This document shows, in pieces, positions 35,798 to 44,280 of a stretch of 64,000 bases of DNA. Source of the stretch: VAZQ01 sp963817015. GTDB lineage: Bacteria > Pseudomonadota > Alphaproteobacteria > Rhizobiales > Xanthobacteraceae. Both the position numbers and the translations under genes were made by a program. The DNA lies in NCBI GenBank assembly GCA_963817015.1, contig CAWFMV010000019.1, positions 558,001 to 622,000 on the forward strand, given 5' to 3'. Every line of letters starts with the position of its first letter. The first letter of the stretch is position 1. The notes below the pieces were generated by a model, which was not told the origin of the DNA, searched no databases, and was given only the letters and a program-made list of their open reading frames with translations.

Positions 35798-36711
35798 TCA
35801 TGGCATTCCCACGACCCGCCGCACGATATCGATCGCACGCCGCATCAAGGTCATCGAGGCTTCGAGCGTGCGGAAGGCGGCGTGCGAGGAGAGCGTCACG
35901 TTGTCCAGGCGCGTAAGCGGGTGGTCCTTGGCGAGCGGCTCGGCATGGAAAACGTCGAGCCCGGCGCGTGCGATCTGGCCGCTCTCAAGCGCCGCAATCA
36001 GCGCGGCCTCGTCGACCAGCGCGCCGCGCGCGGTGTTGATCAGGATCACGCCCGGCTTCATCCGGGCGATACGCTTCGCATCGATGATGCCGCGCGTCTC
36101 GTCGTTGAGCGCAAGGTTGAGCGATACCACGTCGGCGCGCGCCAGCAGCGTGTCGAGATCGACCAGCGGCACGCCTTCGTCAGGATCGTGGCGTGCGGTT
36201 CCAGGCGATTACGTCCATGCCGATGCCCTGTGCAATACGCGCGACCTCGCGGCCGATGCCTCCGAGCCCGACGATGCCGAGCGTCTTGCGGTTCAGCTGC
36301 GTGCCCTCACGCGGCACCCACCGGCCGCCGCGGTTGTCGCGGTCCATCCGCGCCAGCTCGCGCGCACAGGAGAACATCAGCGCGATGGTGTGCTCGGCGA
36401 CCGCGATATCGCCATAGCCCTTGATGGTGTGCACGGTCACGCCGAGCGCATTGAGCGCCGCCACGTCCATGTAGCTCGAGGCGCCGGTGCCGAGAAACAC
36501 GATGTGCTTGAGGGCAGGGCACTGCGCCACCAGCTCGGTCGGCATGTAGGAATGGTCGTCGACGCAGATGTCATAGCCCGCGAGCACGCCGCGGCAGTGC
36601 CGCGCGCTCGAACGCTTCCGTGTTCACCACGATCGGCGGATCGTCGGCCCGATGAACGCGAGCAAACACCGTGTCGAGCTGGTCATTGCAGTCGATAAAG
36701 ATGGTTTTCAT
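35798..36711 (-). CDS. D-2-hydroxyacid dehydrogenase, two frameshifts
   Basis: NAD-dependent 2-hydroxyacid dehydrogenase of about 303 residues: MKTIFIDCNDQLDTVFARV at 36711, then a frame change near 36600 into VLAGYDICVDDHSYMPTELV, then GIVGLGGIGREVARIAQG (Rossmann). A second change near 36175 leads into VPLVDLDTLLARADVVSLNL, with the catalytic Arg in NTARGALVDEAALI, Glu in DVFHAEP and His in TLSSHAAFRTLEA. Probably the first gene of the minus-strand catabolic run; about 100 bases separate it from the divergent SDR gene. Confidence 0.86.
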
Positions 36712-36813
36712 GGGCGTTCCAGAGTTTTCCGAGCGCCTCGCTGTCGCGAAGTATGATATGGCAAAGCGCCATGGAATGAAGGCACGAATGAAGGGCTAGC
36801 AACGGGGTCAGGA

Positions 36814-37599
36814 ATGCCGGGACGTTTTCAGGATAAGGTCGTCGTTATTTCAGGTGGCAGCCGCGGCATCGGCCGCGGCATTGCGACAGCGTTCGCGCGC
36901 GAAGGCGCCCGCTGCGTGCTGGCCTCCTCCTCGGCCGCCAACCTTGCCGTCGCCGCCAAGGCGATCGCGGCCGAAGGCCCCGAGCCGCTCACGGTCGCGG
37001 CTGATCTCCGCGAGCTTTCCGGCTGCGAGCAGGTGTTCGCCCGGGCCAAGGAGCGCTTCAACCGCTGCGACATTCTCATCAATAACGCGGGGCGCACCCG
37101 CGCCGGCAACTTCCTCGATCTTCCGGATGAGGCTTTCGTCGATGGCTTCGCGCTCAAATATTTCGCCGCCGTGCGGCTGACCCGGCTGTTCTGGCCGCTG
37201 CTCAAGGCCGCGCAGGGCCACGTGGTCAACATCGTGGGCGGTGCGGCGCGCTCGCCGGAGCCGGAATTTCTGGTCGGAGGCTCGGTCAACGCGGCGGTTG
37301 CGAACTTCTCCAAGGGGCTCTCCAAGCTCGGCATGCGCGACGGCATCAACGTCAATGTGATCCACCCCGGCAATACAGCAACTGAGCGCCAGGAGGAGCT
37401 GCTGGCGCAGCGCGCGGCCGCGACCGGCAAGACGGTCGAGGAATTGCGGGCTGCGGCGCTGGCCAAGAGCGGCGCCCGCCGGGTCGGCAAGGTCGAGGAC
37501 GTCGCGGCGCTTGCGCTGTTCCTCTGCTCGGAGGAGGCGCGCCATATCCAGGGCACCGCGACCGCGGTCGATGGCGGCGGCACGGTGGGGTATTACTAG
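36814..37599 (+). CDS. SDR-family protein with non-canonical active site
   Basis: 261 residues. Cofactor motif SGGSRGIGRGIA and NNAGRTRAG are standard, but the catalytic Ser-Tyr-Lys set is missing. The usual NISS is NIVG (139-142), and where Tyr-x3-Lys belongs the sequence is Gly155-Gly-Ser-Val-Asn159 (in FLVGGSVNAAVANF). A similar replacement occurs in a divergent SDR group with AGSxGNA in this place, so it may bind NAD(P) and serve another role, or catalyse by other residues. Divergent from the hydroxyacid dehydrogenase. Confidence 0.85.
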   Translation: MPGRFQDKVVVISGGSRGIGRGIATAFAREGARCVLASSSAANLAVAAKAIAAEGPEPLTVAADLRELSGCEQVFARAKERFNRCDILINNAGRTRAGNFLDLPDEAFVDGFALKYFAAVRLTRLFWPLLKAAQGHVVNIVGGAARSPEPEFLVGGSVNAAVANFSKGLSKLGMRDGINVNVIHPGNTATERQEELLAQRAAATGKTVEELRAAALAKSGARRVGKVEDVAALALFLCSEEARHIQGTATAVDGGGTVGYY

Positions 37600-37647
37600 A
37601 GCATGATCCCGAAAAGTGGAATCCGGTTTTCGGAAAAGATCATGCTC
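37599..37647. repeat. GAGCATGATC palindromic repeat
   Basis: Ends GAGCATGAT (37599-37607) and ATCATGCTC (37639-37647) are exact complements, with CCGAAAA / TTTTCGG inside. A related copy lies at 45843-45915, and half of one after ychF near 3210. This is a common dispersed intergenic element in Bradyrhizobium-like genomes. It overlaps the 3' end of the SDR gene, whose stop codon is at 37597-37599. Confidence 0.75.
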
Positions 37648-37681
37648 AAACAAAAAGTCTAAAGTCACTGACGAGCATCCG

Positions 37682-38518
37682 ATGCCATCACCCAAAGCCG
37701 CCTGTGTGATCGGTTGGCCGGTCGGGCACTCCCGCTCGCCGCTCATTCACAATTATTGGATCAAGCAGCACGGCCTCGACGCCGAGTATCGGCGCGAGGC
37801 GGTGCCGCCGGAGCAATTCGAGGATTTCATCACTCATCTCGCGGCGCGCGGCTATGTCGGGGCGAACGTGACGGTGCCGCACAAGGAGGCGGCGCTCGCC
37901 TTGTCGGAGCCCGATGATCGGGCGCGCGCGGTCGGTGCCGCCAACACGCTCTGGCTCGATGGCGGGCGCCTGCGCTCGACCAATACCGACGTCGAGGGCT
38001 TCATCGGCAATCTCGATGCGACCGCGCCGGGCTGGGATCGTGGTCTGCAATGCGTGCTGGTACTTGGGGCTGGAGGGGCCGCGCGGGCGGTAGTGTTTGG
38101 CCTCCTTGAGCGCGGCATCAGGCGCATCCTTCTGGTCAACCGAACGGCCGAGCGTGCGGCCGCGCTGCGGACGCAGTTCGGCGACCGGGTCAACCTGGCG
38201 CGCTGGGGCGATCTCGACGGGCTGATGGCCGAAGCCGGTCTCCTCGTGAACACCACCTCGCTCGGCATGGCCGGCCAGCCGTCCCTGAGCATCGATCTCG
38301 CCCGGCTGCCGGCCAATGCGGTGGTGAGCGACCTGGTCTATGCGCCGCTCGAGACCGCGCTGCTCGCCGCCGCGAGGTTGCGCGGGCTCCGCGCGGTCGA
38401 CGGTCTCGGCATGCTGCTGCACCAGGCGGTGGGCGGGTTCCAGCGCTGGTTCGGTATGCGGCCACAGGTCACGGAGGCCTTGCGCGCCCTGGTGGAGGCT
38501 GATCTTATCTCGAAATAG
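37682..38518 (+). CDS. aroE: Shikimate dehydrogenase
   Basis: 278 residues from MPSPKAACVIGWPVGHSRSP. Shikimate-binding SRSPLIHN, the catalytic Lys in NVTVPHKEAAL and Asp in NTDVEGF are present; the cofactor fold starts at LVLGAGGAARAVVFGLLERG with NRT after beta-2, as in NADP-dependent AroE. Reduces 3-dehydroshikimate in the aromatic amino acid pathway. The ATG at 37682 fits the family start; the in-frame region upstream overlaps a palindromic repeat and is not coding. Confidence 0.95.
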   Translation: MPSPKAACVIGWPVGHSRSPLIHNYWIKQHGLDAEYRREAVPPEQFEDFITHLAARGYVGANVTVPHKEAALALSEPDDRARAVGAANTLWLDGGRLRSTNTDVEGFIGNLDATAPGWDRGLQCVLVLGAGGAARAVVFGLLERGIRRILLVNRTAERAAALRTQFGDRVNLARWGDLDGLMAEAGLLVNTTSLGMAGQPSLSIDLARLPANAVVSDLVYAPLETALLAAARLRGLRAVDGLGMLLHQAVGGFQRWFGMRPQVTEALRALVEADLISK

Positions 38519-38606
38519 ACCCTAGTGCCCGCCGGAATAACCTTCGGCGGGACGGGGTTGTCAGGGTGTCGCCGCTGGGTTGCATGCGGCCTTCAGGAGG
38601 ATGTGA

Positions 38607-39225
38607 ATGCGTAAGATGACGCGCCGTGCGCTCGGCGTCGCCGGGATTGTTGTGGCGTTGACCGCGACTGCAAGCTTTGCCCAGCAGCCGGAGCGAGTTC
38701 GCATCCGCGGAACTCTTGAGAAGCTCGATGGCCAGGTGCTCACCGTCAAGTCGCGCGAAGGCGCGAACGTCAATGTCACCATGACGAATGACGTGCGGCT
38801 TACCGCGACCGTGAAGGCCTCGCTCGCCGACCTCAAGCAGAACAGCCTATATCGGCGTTACCGCCATGCCCCAGGCTGACGGCAGCCAGAAAGCGGTCGC
38901 CATTCATATCTTCAGGGAATTGCAACGCGGCGTCGGCGAGGGGTTTGGCCCGTGGGACTTGCAGCCCGGCAGCACCATGACCAATGCTGCTGTTGAGACC
39001 TCGGTTGCAGGTGTCGACGGCCAGGTCGTCACGGTCAAATACAAGGATGGCGAAAAGAAAGTGATCGTGACGCCACAGACCATCATCGTGCGCTATGTGG
39101 ACGGGACCAAGGATGAGCTCAAGCCGGGCACCCGGCTGTTCATCAACAATGCGCTCAAGAAAGCCGACGGAACGATCGAGGCGCCGACCGTTACCTTCGG
39201 ACGGGATGTGGCACCGCCGATGTGA
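38607..39225 (+). CDS. Exported protein of two related halves (paralogue 1), frameshifted
   Basis: About 206 residues when joined. Signal peptide RALGVAGIVVALTATASFAQQ, then half 1 (RIRGTLEKLDGQVLTVKSRE) and half 2 (SVAGVDGQVVTVKYKDGEKK). Each half has a VDG-x-V-x-VK-x-x-DG turn, a strand with xxxxKASLADLK or xxDELKPG, and an ADG motif. Break near 38850 between ADLKQN and YIGVTAMPQADG. It resembles DUF5666-type beta-barrel repeats. First of four tandem paralogues; no catalytic residue. Confidence 0.8.
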
Positions 39226-39365
39226 CATCGGTTGTCATTGTAACATGGTCTTGATGACAGTGGCCTATGCCGGTCGCATTCGCGACTGATAATGAACGAC
39301 GAATCTGTTGGGAAGCAGATTGGGAAGCAGAGAATCAAGCAGAGAAACCAAAGGGAGAAGACGAC

Positions 39366-39986
39366 ATGAGGATGGCAACACACATTCTGACTTCAGCCGC
39401 TGTTGTAGCGGCATTTGCCGCAACCACGGTGGTCGCGCAAGCGCAGAACGTGCGCGTGCGCGGCGCAATCGAAAGCGTCGACGGCAACACCGTGATGGTC
39501 AAGTCGCGCGACGGTGCGAGCCTCAAGCTGGTGCTGAAGGACAACGCCGCCGTGCGCGGGGTCGTCAAGGCTTCGCTCGCCGACGTCAAGGCCGCTACCA
39601 ATGTCGCTATCACCTCGCGGCCGCGCGCCGACGGAACGCTTGAGGCGGTCGAGCTGCGGATCTTTCCGCCAGGGCCGTTCAACTCGTTTCACGGCGACTG
39701 GGACCTCACGCCGGGCTCGTTCATGACCAACGGCGCAGCGCAGACCTCGGTCGCCGCCGTCGACGGCCAGGTGCTCACGGTCGAGTACAAGATTCCGCCC
39801 GACAAGACCGACATTAAGAAGATCCTGGTGACGCCGAAGACCATCATCGCCACCACGGTCGCCGGCAGCAAGGCCGACCTCAAGCCTGGCCTGAAGGTCT
39901 TCGTTGCCGGTGCGCCGAAGCTGCCCGACGGCTCGCTCGACGTCGCGGCTATCCAGGTGGAAAAGGAAATTCCCCCGCCTCAGTGA
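39366..39986 (+). CDS. Exported protein of two related halves (paralogue 2)
   Basis: 206 residues from the ATG at 39366. Signal peptide HILTSAAVVAAFAATTVVAQA. Half 1: RGAIESVDGNTVMVKSRDGA, then VVKASLADVKAA and PRADGTLEAVELRIF. Half 2: TSVAAVDGQVLTVEYKIPP, then GSKADLKPGLKVFV and LPDGSLDVAAIQV. The half-repeat structure and lengths match paralogues 1, 3 and 4. Ends in PPPQ. Followed by a hairpin at 40010-40031. Confidence 0.85.
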   Translation: MRMATHILTSAAVVAAFAATTVVAQAQNVRVRGAIESVDGNTVMVKSRDGASLKLVLKDNAAVRGVVKASLADVKAATNVAITSRPRADGTLEAVELRIFPPGPFNSFHGDWDLTPGSFMTNGAAQTSVAAVDGQVLTVEYKIPPDKTDIKKILVTPKTIIATTVAGSKADLKPGLKVFVAGAPKLPDGSLDVAAIQVEKEIPPPQ

Positions 39987-40009
39987 GGGCGCGGCTGGTT
40001 GCGAAGGAT

Positions 40010-40031
40010 CGGGCGGCGTTCAAGCCGCCCG
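40010..40031 (+). terminator. Hairpin terminator after paralogue 2
   Basis: An 8-bp stem, CGGGCGGC (40010-40017) with GCCGCCCG (40024-40031), and a 6-base loop, followed by ATATCTCTTTG. Moderately T-rich. Confidence 0.65.
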
Positions 40032-40117
40032 ATATCTCTTTGACCAAGCTTTGGGTTGAGCGCCACTACATGCTGGTGGCGCCGTTATCTTTAACGAAGA
40101 ACGACGGAGGAAACACA

Positions 40118-40749
40118 ATGAGCAAGCTACGAATCCTGACCGCCACTGCCCTCGTCACGGCGTTCGCGGTGTCCGCTGGTTACGCCCAGCAGCACGCAGG
40201 ACCCAGCGTCTCGCCGGCTCGATCGAGCGGGTCGACGGCAACACCATCTTCGCGAAAGGACGCGACGGTTCCGCCATCACACTCAACGTGCCCGACAATG
40301 TGGTGGTCACCGCCGTGTTCAAGGCAACGGTCGCCGACATCAAGCCGGGCGCCTATATCGGCAGCGGCGCGACGCCGCAGGCCGACGGCAGCCAGAAGGC
40401 GGTCGAAGTGCACATCTTCGCCGAATCCATGCGCGGCCAGGGCGACGGCCATCGTCCGGGATGGTACGGCACACCCAACGGCACCATGACCAATGGCGCG
40501 GTCGAGCCCACCGGCACGGTTTCGACAGTGGGTGCCGGCGGTGAGCCGAGCTTCGTCGTCAAGTACAAAGAGGGCGACAAGCGGATCGTCGTGCCCGCCA
40601 ACGCGCACATCGTGCGTTATGAAGTCGGCAGCAAGAGCGACATCAAGGCCGGCGCGCCCTTCAGCATCCTGGCGGCGGCCAAGCAGCCGGACGGCACCTT
40701 CACGGCGCCGCGCATCAACGTCGGCAAGGATGGCGGTGCGCCGTTCTGA
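40118..40749 (+). CDS. Exported protein of two related halves (paralogue 3), frameshifted
   Basis: About 210 residues when joined. Start MSKLRILTATALVTAFAVSAG with a cleavable signal ending before QQ. The frame breaks near 40200; after it the half-1 pattern SIERVDGNTIFAKGRDGSAI, PDNVVVTAVFKATVADIKPGAYI and TPQADGSQKAVEVHIFAES continues. Half 2 has GGEPSFVVKYKEGDKRIVV, GSKSDIKAGAPFS and QPDGTFTAPRINVGKDG. Same family as its neighbours. Confidence 0.8.
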
Positions 40750-40790
40750 GTTGGAGGAACGGTTACGTCGTCACGCAATTCTCGTAATCG

Positions 40791-40825
40791 GGCCGCCGGG
40801 ACGAAACGCCCGGCGGCCTTTCGTT
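40791..40825 (+). terminator. Rho-independent terminator after paralogue 3
   Basis: A 10-bp perfect stem (GGCCGCCGGG, 40791-40800, with CCCGGCGGCC, 40809-40818), an 8-base loop, then TTTCGTTT. It lies 42 bases after the stop codon. Confidence 0.8.
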
Positions 40826-40883
40826 TGGGGTCGCGGTCGGGTGTATCGTCAAGGCTCGTGCCATTCCATAAGGGAGGAACAAC

Positions 40884-41486
40884 ATGAACATTGCACGCAT
40901 TCTCACTGCTGCGGCCGTCGCTACGGCGTTCGCGGTCACGACGGCTTCGGCGCAGCAGCCGCAGGTCGTGCCCGTGATCGGGCAGATCCAGGGTGTCGAC
41001 GGCAACCTTCTCGTCGTCAAGACGCAAGCGGGCGAGCAGAAGGTGGCGCTGACCAACAACGTGGTCGTGTGGGGCCTTGCCAAGGCGTCGGTGTCGGACG
41101 TCGCGAAAGGCGCGTTCATCGGCGTCGGCGCGACGCCGCAAGCCGACGGCACCCAGAAGGCGATCCGTGTGATCATCTTTGCCGAGGCGATGCGCGGCAC
41201 CGGCGAAGGACACCGGCCGTGGACCCGCCCGAACACCACCATGACCAACGCCACCGTCGACACCACGGTGTCCGGCGTTGATGGCCAGAACATCATGGTG
41301 AAGTACAAGGACGGGGAGAAGAAGATCGTCATCGGCCCCGACGCCGTGATCAGGCAATATGTCGCCGGCGACAAGAGCGAGCTCAAGCCCGGCGCCCACG
41401 TCGGCATCAACGCGAACAAGCAGCCGGACGGCTCACTGCAAACCGCCCGCGTCAATGTCGGTCGGGGTGACGTCATACCGGACTGA
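40884..41486 (+). CDS. Exported protein of two related halves (paralogue 4)
   Basis: 200 residues, intact. Signal peptide ILTAAAVATAFAVTTASAQQ. Half 1: IGQIQGVDGNLLVVKTQAGE, WGLAKASVSDVAKGAFIGVGA, PQADGTQKAIRVIIFAEAM. Half 2: TTVSGVDGQNIMVKYKDGEKK, AVIRQYVAGDKSELKPGAHV, QPDGSLQTARVNVGRG. The closest relative by eye is paralogue 3, including the MRGxGxGHRP segment that follows half 1. Its own ribosome-binding site (GGGAGGA) and terminator suggest separate expression. Confidence 0.87.
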   Translation: MNIARILTAAAVATAFAVTTASAQQPQVVPVIGQIQGVDGNLLVVKTQAGEQKVALTNNVVVWGLAKASVSDVAKGAFIGVGATPQADGTQKAIRVIIFAEAMRGTGEGHRPWTRPNTTMTNATVDTTVSGVDGQNIMVKYKDGEKKIVIGPDAVIRQYVAGDKSELKPGAHVGINANKQPDGSLQTARVNVGRGDVIPD

Positions 41487-41525
41487 GCAAGACCGAACTG
41501 GACGGATCTCCTGGCGTGAATGTTG

Positions 41526-41552
41526 CGGGCGGCTCATGGCCGCCCGTTTTTT
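41526..41552 (+). terminator. Rho-independent terminator after paralogue 4
   Basis: An 8-bp stem (CGGGCGGC, 41526-41533, with GCCGCCCG, 41539-41546), a 5-base loop, and a run of six T. The strongest terminator in the array. Confidence 0.9.
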
Positions 41553-41780
41553 CTTTGGCCGGAGTGATGAGAAATTGATCAGGCGCTCGTACAGCGTTGA
41601 TCGAATCTTCGGCGGATGCCCAAAAATGCGGCGGAAATTACCGGATAATTTCCGCTAAAATATTGAATTAGCTAGTGGAATCTGCATTTTGCCGGTGCCG
41701 CAAAGGCTGGCACGTCCATTGCAAAAAATGGCTCGGAACGTCGGCGGCTTGCCGCCGACGCAACGACGGAGCGCGTCAGC

Positions 41781-43175
41781 ATGTCGACCTTTGACAATCC
41801 ATTCGATCCATTCCGGCGGCTGCAGGGCTGTTCTTGCGGCCAGCATGTCAATCAGGCCGAGCACGAGCGGGATGCGGCGCGGCAGCTTCACTGCGCGCCG
41901 GCCGAAAGCGAAGCCGCGAGCGAGGACAGGCGCTACCAAGGCGTCGTTGCTTCCGCCGTCATGCGCGCCGTATTTCCGAAGGATGCGGCGCGCCGTGCGT
42001 TCCTGAAGAAGGTCGGCGCCTCGACCGCGCTCGCGGCGATCTCGCAGTTCTTCCCGCTCAAGACCGCGACCGAGGTGTTCGCGCAGGGCGGAGCCATCGA
42101 GAAGAAGGACCTCAAGGTCGGCTTCATTCCGATCACCTGCGCCACGCCGATCATCATGGCGCATCCGATGGGCTTCTATACCAAGCACGGCCTCAACGTC
42201 GAAGTGGTCAAGACCGCGGGCTGGGCGGTGATCCGCGACAAGACAATCAACAAGGAATACGACGCCGCCCACATGCTCTCGCCGATGCCGCTCGCGATCA
42301 CGCTCGGCGCCGGCTCCAATCCGATTCCCTATTCCATGCCGGCGGTCGAGAACATCAACGGCCAGGCGATCACGCTCAGCGTCAAGCACAAGGCCAAGAA
42401 CGACCCGAAGCAGTGGAAGGGCTTCAAGTTCGCGGTGCCCTTCGACTACTCGATGCACAATTATCTCTTGCGCTACTACGTGGCCGAGGCTGGCCTTGAT
42501 CCCGACACCGACATCCAGATCCGCGCGGTGCCGCCGCCCGAGATGGTTGCGAACCTGCGCGCCGACAATATCGACGGCTTTCTCGGCCCGGATCCGTTCA
42601 ACCAGCGCGCGGTCTATGACGGCGTCGGCTTCATCCACATCCTGTCGAAGCAGCTATGGGACGGCCATCCGTGCTGCGCGTTCGCGGCCTCCAAGGAATT
42701 CGTTACGACGCAGCCCAACACTTACGCGGCGCTGCTCAAGGCGATCATCGACGCGACGGCGTATGCGCACAAGCCCGAGAACCGCAAGGAGATCGCGGCT
42801 GCGATCGCACCCGCGAACTATCTCAACCAGCCCGAGACCGTGCTCGAACAAATCCTCACCGGCACTTATGCGGACGGCCTCGGCAATGTGAAACGCGATC
42901 CCAACCGCATCGATTTCGATCCGTTCCCCTGGCACTCGTTCGCGATCTGGATTCTCACCCAGATGAAGCGCTGGGGCCAGATCAAGGGCGACGTCGACTA
43001 CAAGGCGGTGGCCGAACAGGTCTATCTCGCGACCGATACGGCGAAGTTCATGAAGGAGATTGGCCTGCCGCCGCCTCCCATGACCTCGAAGACCTTCTCC
43101 GTGATGGGCAAGCCGTTCGACCCTGAAAAGCCTGAGGATTACATCAAGAGCTTCAAGATCAAACGGACCACGTAA
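41781..43175 (+). CDS. NrtA/CmpA-family substrate-binding protein (cyanate/nitrate-type ABC importer)
   Basis: 464 residues. The first 70 residues are not a normal signal: they contain CSCGQH (about residues 17-22) and another Cys at about 38, then a Tat-like DAARRAFLKKVGASTALAAI (about residues 68-88). The mature part, VGFIPITCATPIIMAHPMGFYTKHGLNVEVVKTAG to GDVDYKAVAEQVYLATDTAKFM, is the NrtA/CmpA fold, and the PPPEMVANLRADNIDGFLGPDPFNQRAVYDG segment is typical. With the permease, ATPase and cynS after it, cyanate is the most likely ligand, but nitrate cannot be excluded. Confidence 0.88.
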   Translation: MSTFDNPFDPFRRLQGCSCGQHVNQAEHERDAARQLHCAPAESEAASEDRRYQGVVASAVMRAVFPKDAARRAFLKKVGASTALAAISQFFPLKTATEVFAQGGAIEKKDLKVGFIPITCATPIIMAHPMGFYTKHGLNVEVVKTAGWAVIRDKTINKEYDAAHMLSPMPLAITLGAGSNPIPYSMPAVENINGQAITLSVKHKAKNDPKQWKGFKFAVPFDYSMHNYLLRYYVAEAGLDPDTDIQIRAVPPPEMVANLRADNIDGFLGPDPFNQRAVYDGVGFIHILSKQLWDGHPCCAFAASKEFVTTQPNTYAALLKAIIDATAYAHKPENRKEIAAAIAPANYLNQPETVLEQILTGTYADGLGNVKRDPNRIDFDPFPWHSFAIWILTQMKRWGQIKGDVDYKAVAEQVYLATDTAKFMKEIGLPPPPMTSKTFSVMGKPFDPEKPEDYIKSFKIKRTT

Positions 43176-43265
43176 GGCTCAAAGGATGATGCACGCGCCG
43201 GGCGTTCATTGTTGTCTCAGCCATCGCTGTCTGCCCTGCTCACTGCTCCCCAATAGGGGCGAGCG

Positions 43266-44126
43266 ATGCGCGGCGAGGGTTTGCGCATGACCCGCTCGCT
43301 CACCTTCCGGGCGGCGCTGGTCTCGATCGCCATCTTCGCCCTGTTCGTCACTGTGTGGCAGCTCGCCACGATGGGCAGCGGGCCGACCGTTCCCATGGAT
43401 CCCGAATACGCCAAGCTCGTCGGCGCGACCGCGAGCCAGGGCAAGTCGGCGATGCCAGGCCCGCTCGATGTCTGGCTGAAGATCTGGGAGCACCTGAAGA
43501 ACCCGTTCTACGATCGCGGCACCAACGACAAGGGCCTCGGCATCCAGCTCGCCTGGTCGATCGCGCGGGTGACGGCGGGCTATCTGCTTGCCCTGCTGGT
43601 CGCGATTCCGACCGGCTTCCTGATCGGGATGTCGCCGCTGATGAGCCGCGCGCTTGATCCTTTCATCCAGGTGCTCAAGCCGATCTCGCCGCTCGCCTGG
43701 ATGCCGCTGGCGCTCTACACCATCAAGGATTCGGGGCTCTCGTCGATCTTCGTGATCTTCATCTGCTCGCTCTGGCCGATGCTGATCAACACCGCATTTG
43801 GGGTGGCGGCCGTGCGCAAGGAATGGCTCAACGTCGCGCGCACGCTTGAGGTCGGCACGTTCCGGCGCGCCTTCACCATCATCCTGCCGGCGGCGGCGCC
43901 GACCATCCTCACCGGCATGCGCATATCGATCGGCATCGCCTGGCTGGTGATCGTGGCGGCCGAGATGCTCGTCGGCGGCACCGGCATCGGCTATTTCGTC
44001 TGGAACGAATGGAACAATCTCTCGATCACCAACGTGATCACCGCGATCCTGGTGATCGGCATCGTGGGCATGATCCTCGACCAGTTGCTCGCGCGTGCCA
44101 CGCGCCTGGTCACGTTCCCGGAGTAA
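43266..44126 (+). CDS. NtrB/CynB-type ABC transporter permease
   Basis: 286 residues with five or six hydrophobic helices and the EAA loop (KEWLNVARTLEVGTFRRAFTIILPAAAPTILTGMRISIGIAW). GIQLAWSIARVTAGYLLALLVAIPTGFLIG and the segment near IGYFVWNEWNNLSITNVI match the nitrate/taurine/cyanate permease group. A second ATG at 43287 (Met-Thr-Arg-Ser) is an alternative start. It forms the membrane channel with the ATPase at 44281, from which it is separated by a palindromic repeat. Confidence 0.92.
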   Translation: MRGEGLRMTRSLTFRAALVSIAIFALFVTVWQLATMGSGPTVPMDPEYAKLVGATASQGKSAMPGPLDVWLKIWEHLKNPFYDRGTNDKGLGIQLAWSIARVTAGYLLALLVAIPTGFLIGMSPLMSRALDPFIQVLKPISPLAWMPLALYTIKDSGLSSIFVIFICSLWPMLINTAFGVAAVRKEWLNVARTLEVGTFRRAFTIILPAAAPTILTGMRISIGIAWLVIVAAEMLVGGTGIGYFVWNEWNNLSITNVITAILVIGIVGMILDQLLARATRLVTFPE

Positions 44127-44152
44127 CGGTGATGATGTGGCCCATATGCTCC

Positions 44153-44264
44153 CTGTCGTCCCCGCGCAGGCGGGGACCCATACACACTGCGGCTCGAGGT
44201 TCTTCTTCGGCCATGCGCATTCGTGAGCTCGGGGGCTTTGGGTCCCCGCCTGCGCGGGGACACC
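44153..44264. repeat. Palindromic intergenic repeat (GTCCCCGC family)
   Basis: The left end, starting CTGTCGTCCCCGCGCAGGCG and running on GGGACCCA, is the near-perfect inverse of the right end TGGGTCCCCGCCTGCGCGGG plus GACACCG, with about 60 unrelated bases between. Located inside the cyanate operon, between permease and ATPase genes. Related to the copies at 12.1, 27.8 and 50.5 kb. Confidence 0.8.
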
Positions 44265-44280
44265 GAGTAGGTGTGCGCGC

